Source: an uncultured Devosia sp. (GTDB lineage Bacteria; Pseudomonadota; Alphaproteobacteria; Rhizobiales; Devosiaceae). Taken from it: 64,000 nucleotides of DNA. The stretch is taken from the NCBI RefSeq assembly GCF_963517015.1, contig NZ_CAUQDV010000002.1:310001-374000 (forward strand), given 5' to 3'. Below are positions 7,668-15,372 of the stretch, piece after piece; the stretch's first letter is position 1; the number at the start of each line of letters is the position of its first letter. A program made the translations under genes and the position numbers. A model generated the notes under the pieces. It worked only from the letters and a program-made list of their open reading frames with translations, had not been told where the DNA came from and searched no databases.

Positions 7668-8177
7668 ATGAACTTGCCCACCCGCCATGTATTGCTTGGA
7701 GTGACCCTCGGCGCTTTCAGCGCCATGACGATCGCCGCCATAGGCCCCGGCGCGGTGATCGAGACCTTTGCCGACGAAGCCCCATCGATCGGGATCGACG
7801 CGTCGAAGCTGGTGCGCTTCGAGGATCGCGACTATGTCGTCGACTATGATGCCTCCGTCGCGACCGACCCGCTTTCGACGGCGCGGGTGAAGAAGATCGA
7901 AGGCGGCCGGGTGAGCTATGTCACGATCACCACGACAGAAACCGGCACCTATTCGAGCGACGCCATGTTCTCAAAGCATGTCCAGTATCCGGGCATCAGC
8001 GTCGAGCCGGCACCCAGCCCCTACAACCGTTTTGCCATGTGGTCTGGTGGCAGCTGGCTGAGCTTTGGCACCGTTGGCGCCAATTCCTTTTTCCGCGTCA
8101 GTGACGGCAAGACCAGCGTCTCCAGTTTTGGCGACATCGTCTGCGTCAGGGGCTCGGGCTACCGCGTCTGCAACTAA
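7668..8177 (+). CDS. Hypothetical exported protein (169 aa)
   Basis: I do not recognise a family. Residues 1-30 form a signal peptide or anchor (hydrophobic stretch about 8-27). The rest is Ser/Thr/Tyr/Gly-rich with alternating polar and hydrophobic residues, suggesting a beta-rich periplasmic or surface domain. Two Cys near the C-terminus (DIVCVRGSGYRVCN) are spaced nine apart and probably form a disulfide. The gene has its own leader with a 5' UTR hairpin and converges on the SleB-type hydrolase, sharing four stop-codon bases. Confidence 0.65.
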   Translation: MNLPTRHVLLGVTLGAFSAMTIAAIGPGAVIETFADEAPSIGIDASKLVRFEDRDYVVDYDASVATDPLSTARVKKIEGGRVSYVTITTTETGTYSSDAMFSKHVQYPGISVEPAPSPYNRFAMWSGGSWLSFGTVGANSFFRVSDGKTSVSSFGDIVCVRGSGYRVCN

Positions 8178-9211
8178 CCAAAGAGCCAGCCGCTCTTGAA
8201 CTTGTAGAAGACGTGTAGGCCGATCTGGGTGACCTTGTTCATGCGGGGAGCCCAGGCGGGACGAACATAGGTGGCGTGGTAGTGGGTCGCGTCGCCCACC
8301 TCGGTCAGATAAAGCTCGCCGGCCACGATGCGGTTGGAAATGTCTTCCGCCTGCGCCCATGACTTCTGGTCATTGATGACTTCCGGAATGCCGTCGCAGG
8401 CAAAAGAGAACTGGCAGGAATTGCGACGCTGCTGGTTCTGATAGACCACGCCACAAATGGTGTCCGGGTAGCGGTGATCCTTGACGCGATTGAGCACGAC
8501 CTGGGCCACGGCGACCTGACCGCGATAGCTTTCGCCGCGCGCTTCGAAATAGATCGCCGTCGCCAGGCACCAGAGTTCCTTGTCGGAGGCCGCCATGGGC
8601 GTGCCGCTGGAAAACGCGCCGGTAACTGGGGCCAACTCGCGGGCATAGGCCAATTGTTCAGAGGCGACTGCCGGGAGAGGGTTGGCAGTGCTGGTTGGCG
8701 CGATGCCGGCAATGGCGTCGAGCGCGGCCGCGGCGGCGGGGTCAAGGGAGGCCACGGACATGCGCGGGCCGATCTCGACATCGCCCGACGCAGGAAGCTC
8801 GACCGCCGCATAGAGCGACTGCCCGAGCGCTATGGCGTCTTCATTGCGTAGCGAGGCAATTTGCAAGCGTGCCTCGTCAAAGCCCTTGGTGAAGGCGACC
8901 AGATCAACTTGCGGACGCACGCGATCGGTCTTTTCGGCGCGGTTGGGACCATTGAAGCTTGCCGTGGCAAAGAGGTGGTCGACCGAGCCGGTGATGACAG
9001 GATCGACGCCGAAATAGGACAGGCTTGCAGTGGAGATTTCAGTCTCGGGCAGCGTCGGCAACAGGCCGTCGGCCGGGCCGAAGGCGCCGCCGGTCAGACC
9101 TGCATAGGCCAGGCCACAAAAAATCCCCACAGCCAGAAGCCTGGTGAAGGGATGACGGCGAACCGCTCTGGCCGAACGCAAACGCGCCACGGGCCGTGGG
9201 GAATAAGCCAT
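8174..9211 (-). CDS. Cell wall hydrolase, SleB family (345 aa)
   Basis: An envelope peptidoglycan hydrolase. A basic N-terminus and a hydrophobic segment (about residues 25-45) anchor or export it; a linker of about 170 residues rich in Ala, Ser and Pro follows. The C-terminal Hydrolase_2 (SleB/CwlJ) domain starts near residue 210 with 'LWCLATAIYFEARGESY' (the Glu in FEARGES is the expected catalytic residue), then 'QVAVAQVVLNRVKDHRYP' and 'CQFSFACDG'. In non-sporulating alphaproteobacteria such proteins act in growth or division remodelling. Confidence 0.88.
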   Translation of the reverse strand: MAYSPRPVARLRSARAVRRHPFTRLLAVGIFCGLAYAGLTGGAFGPADGLLPTLPETEISTASLSYFGVDPVITGSVDHLFATASFNGPNRAEKTDRVRPQVDLVAFTKGFDEARLQIASLRNEDAIALGQSLYAAVELPASGDVEIGPRMSVASLDPAAAAALDAIAGIAPTSTANPLPAVASEQLAYARELAPVTGAFSSGTPMAASDKELWCLATAIYFEARGESYRGQVAVAQVVLNRVKDHRYPDTICGVVYQNQQRRNSCQFSFACDGIPEVINDQKSWAQAEDISNRIVAGELYLTEVGDATHYHATYVRPAWAPRMNKVTQIGLHVFYKFKSGWLFG

Positions 9212-9389
9212 AAACGCTACTCAACGCTACGCAACAAAACTACTGATCGGCGAAAGTGACGCTAAAATGCCGACAGTCGTTATGATGTCTGATTAGGGTT
9301 AGCAGCGAGTAAACAGCCACTGGGGCGTAGCAATGGGTTAACCATGGCGAGCGCCCGGCGGAATTATGGATGACCCGAATTTGACCGGT

Positions 9390-9995
9390 TCAGCCTTCGC
9401 AGGCGTCAAGGACCGGGGCCAGTTGCGCAGGAAAATCGGCGAGCTGATAGCGGACCGAAAGTGTGCGCGAATTGGTCGGTGTGACGCGCACGGTCAGGTT
9501 GCTGGCACCCTCCAGGCTTCGCAAAAAGGCCAGTGAATCCTGCGTGTTGGTCAGAAGGATTGCCGTGTTGCTGTCGTCCACCGGCAGGGTGCGATTGCTG
9601 CGCCCGCCAAGATCGAGCTGCCAGGTGATGCCGGTGTCATTGCCCAGCGAGGAGAGGGTATTGCCGGCAAAGCCGAAGGCCACCGTGAGAACGTCGGCTG
9701 TGCACGAAACCGTGATCGTTGCGGGCGCCCGGCCGCTTGGGCGCGCGGGAATGGATTGCTCGGACTGGAACACGACCTGGGCGTCACCCTCGACCGGACC
9801 GACATTGGCAAAGGCGGCATCGAAGCAGGCGAGGCGCTCGGCATCGGCGGAAATGGCGGTGCATTGGGCCCCGGCTTGCTGGGCCATGGCGGCAGGCGTT
9901 GCGACAGTCAAAATCGGCAGCAGCGCCAGAACCGGCAATAATCTCACGTCAGATGTCCTTCCCCACATCGGCCCAAACGGCCGCGTCCCCTTCAT
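9390..9995 (-). CDS. TagO/VasI-like exported protein (201 aa)
   Basis: Resembles the VasI/TagO family associated with type VI secretion. A signal peptide ends near residue 39 (AMAQ). The mature part has the family layout: an early Cys pair around a 'RLACFDAAF' segment, a central domain opening 'TITVSCTADVL', and a final Cys (LDACEG). The role would be periplasmic or envelope-associated. No other T6SS gene lies in this window, so it may be an orphan relative. The start could also be Met10 at 9968. Confidence 0.65.
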   Translation of the reverse strand: MKGTRPFGPMWGRTSDVRLLPVLALLPILTVATPAAMAQQAGAQCTAISADAERLACFDAAFANVGPVEGDAQVVFQSEQSIPARPSGRAPATITVSCTADVLTVAFGFAGNTLSSLGNDTGITWQLDLGGRSNRTLPVDDSNTAILLTNTQDSLAFLRSLEGASNLTVRVTPTNSRTLSVRYQLADFPAQLAPVLDACEG

Positions 9996-10017
9996 ATAGG
10001 GATCATGCGCCGGCCAG

Positions 10018-12300
10018 TTAAGCAGATGCCTGGGCCAACGTCAGCCTTGCGACCGGGACACGATAGGGTGAGCAGGAGACATAGTCGACGCCGAGCCCGG
10101 CGAAGAATTTCAGCGACTCCGGATCACCCGCATGCTCGCCGCAAATCCCGATCTTGAGATTGGGATTGGCGGCCCTGCCCCGCGCGATTGCAATGGCGAT
10201 CATCTCGCCCACACCCTTTTCGTCGATGGTCACGAAAGGGTCACGCTCATAGACGCCCTTGCGCTGATAGGCCGCAAGGAAGGTCGGGGCGTCGTCGCGG
10301 GAAATGCCGAAGGTCGTCTGGGTCAGGTCATTGGTGCCGAAGGAGAAGAAGTCGACCATGCTGGCGATATCGCCGGCGCGCAGGCAGGCACGCGGCAGCT
10401 CGATCATGGTGCCAAAGGAGAACTTCACCCGCTCGCTGCGCAGGAGACCCGAATTGGCGGCGATGGTGTTGACCTTGTCACGCACCCAGGCCACCTCGCT
10501 GGCGGTCGAAACGAAAGGCACCATGACCTCGACGTTGACAGGTTCGGTCTGGGTTTCGCTGGCCGCACGGACGCCAGCCATCAGCGCCTGCATCTGCATC
10601 TGCAGCATTTCGGGCCGGGTGATGGCCAGGCGCACGCCGCGATGGCCCAGCATGGGATTGATCTCGGCGATCCGTTCGAGATGGAGGCGCAGGGCGCGTA
10701 CGGCGAGACCGAGCGAGGCCGCAGTCTCTTCGATTTCCTCGTCATTGCGCGGCAGGAATTCATGCAGCGGCGGATCGAAGAGACGCACCGTGACAGGCAG
10801 GCCATGCATGGTGGAGAACAGCGCCGAATAGTCGCCGGTCTGGTAGTCGACCAGGCCATGCACGGCGCGGTTGCGATCATCCTCGTCCTCGCTGAGGATG
10901 ACGCGGCGCAGCGCCACCATGCGCTCGGGCGAGAAGAACATGTGCTCCGAGCGCGCCAGGCCAATGCCCTCGGCGCCAAAGCTCAGGGCGGTCTTGGCGG
11001 ATTCGACGGTTTCAACATTAGTGCGGACGGAAATCTTGCGGCTGGCGTCGGACCAGCCAAGCAAGGTGCCGATGGCGCCGCCGATATGGGGTTGCGCCAG
11101 TGGCAGGGTGCCGGCATAGACGGCGCCATCATTGCCATCGATGGTCAGGCGGTCGCCCGTGCGGAATTCGCGATCGCCGATGCGGCAGACCATCTCGGCG
11201 GCATCGACGGACAGATTTCGCACGCCGGCAACGCAGGGCTTGCCGGTGATGCGGGCGATGACGCCGGCATGGCTGGACATGCCGCCACGCGCGGTCAGAA
11301 TGCCAGTGGCGGCCTTCATGCCTTCGATATCAGCCGGGCCGGTCTCGTTGACGACAAGAATGCAATGCTTGCCGCGGGCGCGCATGCGCGCTGCGTCTTC
11401 GGCGTTGAAGACCACGATTCCGCTGGCGGCGCCGGGCGAGATGCCGAGGCCCACGGCAACCGGAGCAGCGCCGTCCGTGGATTTCAGCCGTGGATGCAGC
11501 AATTGGGCCATGCGCGTCGGATCGATGCGGGTCACCGCATTGTGGGCGGACCAGACCTTGCGATTGACGCGGTCCACCGCGGCTTCCAGATCGGCTGCCG
11601 CAGAGACCTGCGAGGGGCGCGCCGACAGGAAGGTCACCTGCCCGCGATTGATGGTTACCGTGACGCACATGTGCCGGCCGGCCTTGGCATCGACGAGTGC
11701 GACCAGTGCGTCGACCGATTCCGGCAGGCGCGGCAGCGGCATGCCATCCGTGGGCGCCGGGCCAAGCACGCCGGTTGCGGCATTGCGGGTCAGGAATTGC
11801 TCGACTTCGCCATCGGCAACGGCCTGCACCAGGACGATCTGCTTGCCACGATCCTCGTCCTGCCTTTGCGTCCAGCCCTGGCCGAAGCCATAGCTCTCGA
11901 ACGCATTCTTGATCGCCTTGGCCAACGGCCGGCTGGGATCGACCGAATCTTCGGGATTGGCCGGGGCAGCAATGCCCAGCTTGGCGGGGGCGAGACCGCC
12001 ATTATGGGTTGCGGCAGAGGTGCGGACCACCAGCATGGGTGGCCTGCCGTCCTTCTGCACGAGCTTGTAGAGGCAGGCGATCCAATGGGTGCGCAGGCGC
12101 ACATCCTTGTGTGCCCGCTCGCTCTGCAGCGCGTCCCAGGCGGACCTGGTCAGCGCGATGGTGGGAATGGTCGGGAAACCGGCCTCGCCGACGCGGAAAA
12201 TCCAGCGCGCCTTGCCGCTCAGCAGCTTGATCTGGCTGGCCGACAGGTTCGCCTTCCCCATTGCCGGGGCGATCGCGAACATTTCCTGCGCCAAACTCAC
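10018..12300 (-). CDS. PPDK-like protein with degenerate ATP-grasp half (760 aa)
   Basis: Related to pyruvate phosphate dikinase, which interconverts ATP, phosphate and pyruvate with AMP, diphosphate and PEP. The central domain keeps the phosphorylatable His in GGMSSHAGVIAR (His344). The C-terminal TIM barrel keeps 'SFGTMIELPRACLRA', FGTNDLTQTTFG and GICGEHAGDPES. The N-terminal nucleotide half is about 100 residues shorter than usual, lacks the PGMMDT and GEFLxNAQGEDVVAG-type segments, and has Thr and Ser where Glu and Gln bind ATP. I choose GTG 12300 because AAGGA lies seven bases upstream; a longer frame reaches 12417 but would overlap ispH. It may act without ATP, for instance on PEP. Confidence 0.78.
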   Translation of the reverse strand: MSLAQEMFAIAPAMGKANLSASQIKLLSGKARWIFRVGEAGFPTIPTIALTRSAWDALQSERAHKDVRLRTHWIACLYKLVQKDGRPPMLVVRTSAATHNGGLAPAKLGIAAPANPEDSVDPSRPLAKAIKNAFESYGFGQGWTQRQDEDRGKQIVLVQAVADGEVEQFLTRNAATGVLGPAPTDGMPLPRLPESVDALVALVDAKAGRHMCVTVTINRGQVTFLSARPSQVSAAADLEAAVDRVNRKVWSAHNAVTRIDPTRMAQLLHPRLKSTDGAAPVAVGLGISPGAASGIVVFNAEDAARMRARGKHCILVVNETGPADIEGMKAATGILTARGGMSSHAGVIARITGKPCVAGVRNLSVDAAEMVCRIGDREFRTGDRLTIDGNDGAVYAGTLPLAQPHIGGAIGTLLGWSDASRKISVRTNVETVESAKTALSFGAEGIGLARSEHMFFSPERMVALRRVILSEDEDDRNRAVHGLVDYQTGDYSALFSTMHGLPVTVRLFDPPLHEFLPRNDEEIEETAASLGLAVRALRLHLERIAEINPMLGHRGVRLAITRPEMLQMQMQALMAGVRAASETQTEPVNVEVMVPFVSTASEVAWVRDKVNTIAANSGLLRSERVKFSFGTMIELPRACLRAGDIASMVDFFSFGTNDLTQTTFGISRDDAPTFLAAYQRKGVYERDPFVTIDEKGVGEMIAIAIARGRAANPNLKIGICGEHAGDPESLKFFAGLGVDYVSCSPYRVPVARLTLAQASA

Positions 12301-12399
12301 CGCTAAGTCCTTGCCGTAATTGTCATCATATAATGCCTGCGCGGCAGCCTTGCTGCAACAAGACTTGACTTGGCGCAGCGCGGAAAGCATCTGACTGAT

Positions 12400-13371
12400 A
12401 TGGAAAAGCGGCCACAACTAGACATTCTGCTCTGCGCCCCCCGCGGATTTTGCGCGGGCGTCGATCGTGCCATCCAGATCGTGGAGCTGGCGCTGCAGAA
12501 ATATGGCGCACCGGTCTATGTGCGCCACGCCATCGTGCACAATAAATACGTGGTCGACGGCTTGCGCGACAAGGGCGCGATCTTTGTCGAAGAGCTGAGC
12601 GAAATCCCCGAAACCGGCGCGCCGGTGGTGTTCTCGGCACATGGCGTGCCCAAGTCGGTTCCAGCCGACGCAAAGAGCCGCAACATGTTCTTCCTCGACG
12701 CCACCTGCCCGCTGGTCAGCAAGGTGCATGTCGAAGCGCAGCGCCACCATGCCGAAGGGCATGAGATCGTGCTGATCGGCCACAAAGGTCATCCCGAAGT
12801 CGTCGGCACGATGGGACAATTGCCCGCCGGTTCGATCTCGCTGATCGAAACCGTCGCCGATGCGATGACCTTCGAGCCAAAGGACCCGGCGACGCTGGCC
12901 TTTGTCACCCAGACCACGCTGTCGGTGGATGACACCAAGGAAATCGTAGCGGCCCTGCGCTCGCGTTTTCCGGCGATCAACGGTCCGCACAAGGAAGACA
13001 TCTGCTACGCCACCACCAATCGTCAGGAAGCTATCAAGGCCGTGGCCCCGGAAGTGGATGCGATGATCGTCGTCGGTTCACCGAACTCGTCCAATTCGCT
13101 GCGCCTCGTCGAAGTCGCCGAGCGATCGGGCTGCAAGGTCGCCATGCTGGTCGACCGCGCGTCGGAGATTGACTGGGCCCGCTTTGAAGGCATCAAGTCG
13201 CTGGGCGTGTCGGCCGGTGCCTCGGCCCCCGAGAAACTGGTCGATGAAGTGATCGAGGCCTTTGCGCAGCGCTATGACATCAAGGTCGAGGCGCGCGTCA
13301 CGGCCAAGGAAAACATCGCCTTCAACATCCCGCGCGAGCTGCGCACGATGGAAGTCGCGGTCGGCAAGTGA
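12400..13371 (+). CDS. ispH: 4-hydroxy-3-methylbut-2-enyl diphosphate reductase (323 aa)
   Basis: Last enzyme of the MEP pathway, reducing HMBPP to IPP and DMAPP with a [4Fe-4S] cluster. All three cluster cysteines are visible: Cys18 in APRGFCAGVDRA, Cys103 in DATCPLVSKVH and Cys202 in EDICYATTNRQ; the catalytic Glu lies between them. The start is ATG 12400; an upstream in-frame TTG has no conserved sequence. It begins a three-gene run in which each stop overlaps the next start. Confidence 0.96.
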   Translation: MEKRPQLDILLCAPRGFCAGVDRAIQIVELALQKYGAPVYVRHAIVHNKYVVDGLRDKGAIFVEELSEIPETGAPVVFSAHGVPKSVPADAKSRNMFFLDATCPLVSKVHVEAQRHHAEGHEIVLIGHKGHPEVVGTMGQLPAGSISLIETVADAMTFEPKDPATLAFVTQTTLSVDDTKEIVAALRSRFPAINGPHKEDICYATTNRQEAIKAVAPEVDAMIVVGSPNSSNSLRLVEVAERSGCKVAMLVDRASEIDWARFEGIKSLGVSAGASAPEKLVDEVIEAFAQRYDIKVEARVTAKENIAFNIPRELRTMEVAVGK

Positions 13372-13886
13372 GCGACATCACTATTCTCGAAACAGAGCGC
13401 CTGCGCCTCTCCACCTGGACAGGCACGGGTGTCGACGAAGTCCATGCGCTGCATGCTGATCGGGCGGTCAACACCTATCTGTTCAGCTATGGGGATGACT
13501 GGAGCCGAGACAAGGCCGAGGGCCGGGTCGCGATGTGGCTGCGAGAGTTCGAGACGGTTGGCCTCGGCAAGCATCGCGTTTCGCTGCGAACGACCGGCGA
13601 ATTTGTCGGGCGGGCCGGCTTTACACCCCAAGAAAGCCAAGCGCCCGAGATCAGCTATTCCCTGGCCCAGCCACATTGGGGGCACGGCTATGCCCATGAG
13701 ATCGCCGCGGGACTGAGCCATTGGCTATTTCGCACCCATGGCTATGACCATTTCATTGGCTTTGCGCATGTCGATAACGCCGGTTCGCGCCGCATTCTTG
13801 AAAAGATCGGCATGACGCCGACGCATCAAGGCGATGTCGAAGGCCTCCCGCATCAATTCTATCGCAAGGACCGCCCTGCCGAATGA
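13368..13886 (+). CDS. GNAT N-acetyltransferase, RimJ/RimL type (172 aa)
   Basis: An acetyl-CoA-dependent acetyltransferase: 'ILETERLRLSTWTG' opens the fold, the acetyl-CoA region is 'ISYSLAQPHWGHGYAHEIA', and the C-terminal strand-helix 'FAHVDNAGSRRILEKIGM' is typical of RimJ/RimL types. The substrate is unknown. The GTG start overlaps the ispH stop (GTGA) and its own stop overlaps rnhA (ATGA), so the three are translationally coupled. In many alphaproteobacteria thrB sits at this position between ispH and rnhA. Confidence 0.88.
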   Translation: MSDITILETERLRLSTWTGTGVDEVHALHADRAVNTYLFSYGDDWSRDKAEGRVAMWLREFETVGLGKHRVSLRTTGEFVGRAGFTPQESQAPEISYSLAQPHWGHGYAHEIAAGLSHWLFRTHGYDHFIGFAHVDNAGSRRILEKIGMTPTHQGDVEGLPHQFYRKDRPAE

Positions 13887-14329
13887 GTGACAAGGTCATC
13901 ATCCATACCGACGGCGCCTGTTCGGGCAACCCGGGTCCTGGCGGCTGGGGCGCTATCCTGCAATTTGGGCCCCATCGCAAGGAGCTCAAGGGCGGCGAGG
14001 CGATGACCACCAATAACAAGATGGAGCTGATGGCGGCCATCGAGGCGCTGAACGCCCTCACCCGCCCCTGCGAGATCGAGCTCCATACGGACAGTCAATA
14101 TGTCAAGAACGGCGTGCAGAGCTGGATGCACGGCTGGAAACGCAATGGCTGGAAGACCGCCGACAAGAAGCCGGTCAAGAATGTCGAGTTGTGGCAGGCG
14201 CTGGACGAGGCCGAGAAGCGTCACAATGTGGAATGGCACTGGGTCAAGGGCCATGCCGGGCACGATCTCAACGAGCGCGCCGACGAGTTGGCTCGCGAGG
14301 GCATGGCGCCGTTCAAGGGCAAGCGCTAG
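13883..14329 (+). CDS. rnhA: Ribonuclease HI (148 aa)
   Basis: Cleaves the RNA strand of RNA-DNA hybrids. The catalytic carboxylates are Asp10 (IHTDGACSGNPGPGGWG), Glu48 (TNNKMELMA) and Asp70 (ELHTDSQYV), with the C-terminal 'VKGHAGHDLNERADELA' region carrying the fourth. Length matches the bacterial enzyme. The start overlaps the preceding GNAT stop by four bases; the stop shares CTAG with the convergent DUF808 gene. A type II enzyme (rnhB) is encoded at 38147. Confidence 0.96.
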   Translation: MSDKVIIHTDGACSGNPGPGGWGAILQFGPHRKELKGGEAMTTNNKMELMAAIEALNALTRPCEIELHTDSQYVKNGVQSWMHGWKRNGWKTADKKPVKNVELWQALDEAEKRHNVEWHWVKGHAGHDLNERADELAREGMAPFKGKR

Positions 14330-15309
14330 CTACGCGCGCTGGGCAGCAAGCCCTTTGCGGCCTTGAGCGTCGGGGCGAGGACGTAGCCGACCACCGGGAT
14401 CATCAGCGCACCCAGGGCGATGCCGAAGACGAAGTCGACGCCAGCGGTGGCCAGCCAACCGGTGAAGCCTGCAATGGCGGGGGCGGCGGCTTCGGCCCAA
14501 TGGGCTGCGCCTTCGACGACATGTTCGGGCCAGGTGAAGCCGAACTCATAAAGGCCATGAACGATGATGCTGCCGCCGACCCAGGTCATGGCAGCAGTGC
14601 CGACGACGCTCAGGATCTGCATGAAGACCGGCATGAAACCGACGAGGCCGCGGCCGAAGGCACGACCGAAACCGGTGCGCGCATTGCGGGCGGTCCAGAC
14701 GCCGAAATCGTCGCCCTTCACGATCAGCGCCACGGCGCCATAGACCGCGACGGTGATGCCGATGCCGGCCACGGCCAGCACGGCGGCGCGGGTCCAGAAA
14801 TCGGGCGTCTCGATGGCCGAGAGGATGATGGTCATGATCTCGGCCGAGAGGATGAAATCGGTTTGGATGGCACCAGCGACCTTCTGGTCTTCGAGGCTTT
14901 GCGGCACGATGGAGACGGCTTCGAGCCCCGCTTCATGGGCTTCGGCATCATGCGGACGCAAAGCGTGGAAGATCTTCTCAGCGCCCTCGTAGCAGAGATA
15001 GGCGCCGCCGATCATCAGCAGGGGGGTGATCAGCCAGGGCGCAAAAAGGCTCAGCAGCAGCGCCGCCGGCAGCAGGAACAGCAGCTTGTTCTTGATCGAG
15101 CCCCAGGCGATCTTGCCGACGATGGGCAATTCGCGATCGGCGGTAAAGCCGGTCACATAGTTGGGGGTGACCGCCGCATCGTCGATCACCGCGCCCGCAG
15201 CCTTGACGCCGGCCTTGGCGGCCTGCCCTGCCACATCATCAAGCGAGGCGGCAGCGACTTTGACGAGGCCCGCAACGTCGTCGAGTAGGGCAAGCAGGCC
15301 AACGCTCAT
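14326..15309 (-). CDS. DUF808 (YedI-like) membrane protein (327 aa)
   Basis: An inner-membrane protein of the DUF808/YedI family, function unknown. The hallmark N-terminus 'GLLALLDDVAGLVKVAA' and the following 'DDVAGQAAKAGVKAAGAVIDD' stretch are conserved in the family. Several helices follow (first pair about 75-115, then four more towards the C-terminus). The start is taken at MSVGLLALL (15309), not 20 codons upstream, on family evidence. It lies 63 bases after glyS and may be read with it. Confidence 0.83.
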   Translation of the reverse strand: MSVGLLALLDDVAGLVKVAAASLDDVAGQAAKAGVKAAGAVIDDAAVTPNYVTGFTADRELPIVGKIAWGSIKNKLLFLLPAALLLSLFAPWLITPLLMIGGAYLCYEGAEKIFHALRPHDAEAHEAGLEAVSIVPQSLEDQKVAGAIQTDFILSAEIMTIILSAIETPDFWTRAAVLAVAGIGITVAVYGAVALIVKGDDFGVWTARNARTGFGRAFGRGLVGFMPVFMQILSVVGTAAMTWVGGSIIVHGLYEFGFTWPEHVVEGAAHWAEAAAPAIAGFTGWLATAGVDFVFGIALGALMIPVVGYVLAPTLKAAKGLLPSARS

Positions 15310-15372
15310 CGGGGCACTCTCAATTGGTATGACGCAAAGCAAAACCGCGCCGGAGTGGCGCGGTTCCAAGGA

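Noticed and set aside
10132..12306. A 724-codon open frame antisense to the PPDK-like gene.
   Set aside because: The minus-strand product has clear PPDK motifs; the plus-strand one is His/Gly-rich noise.
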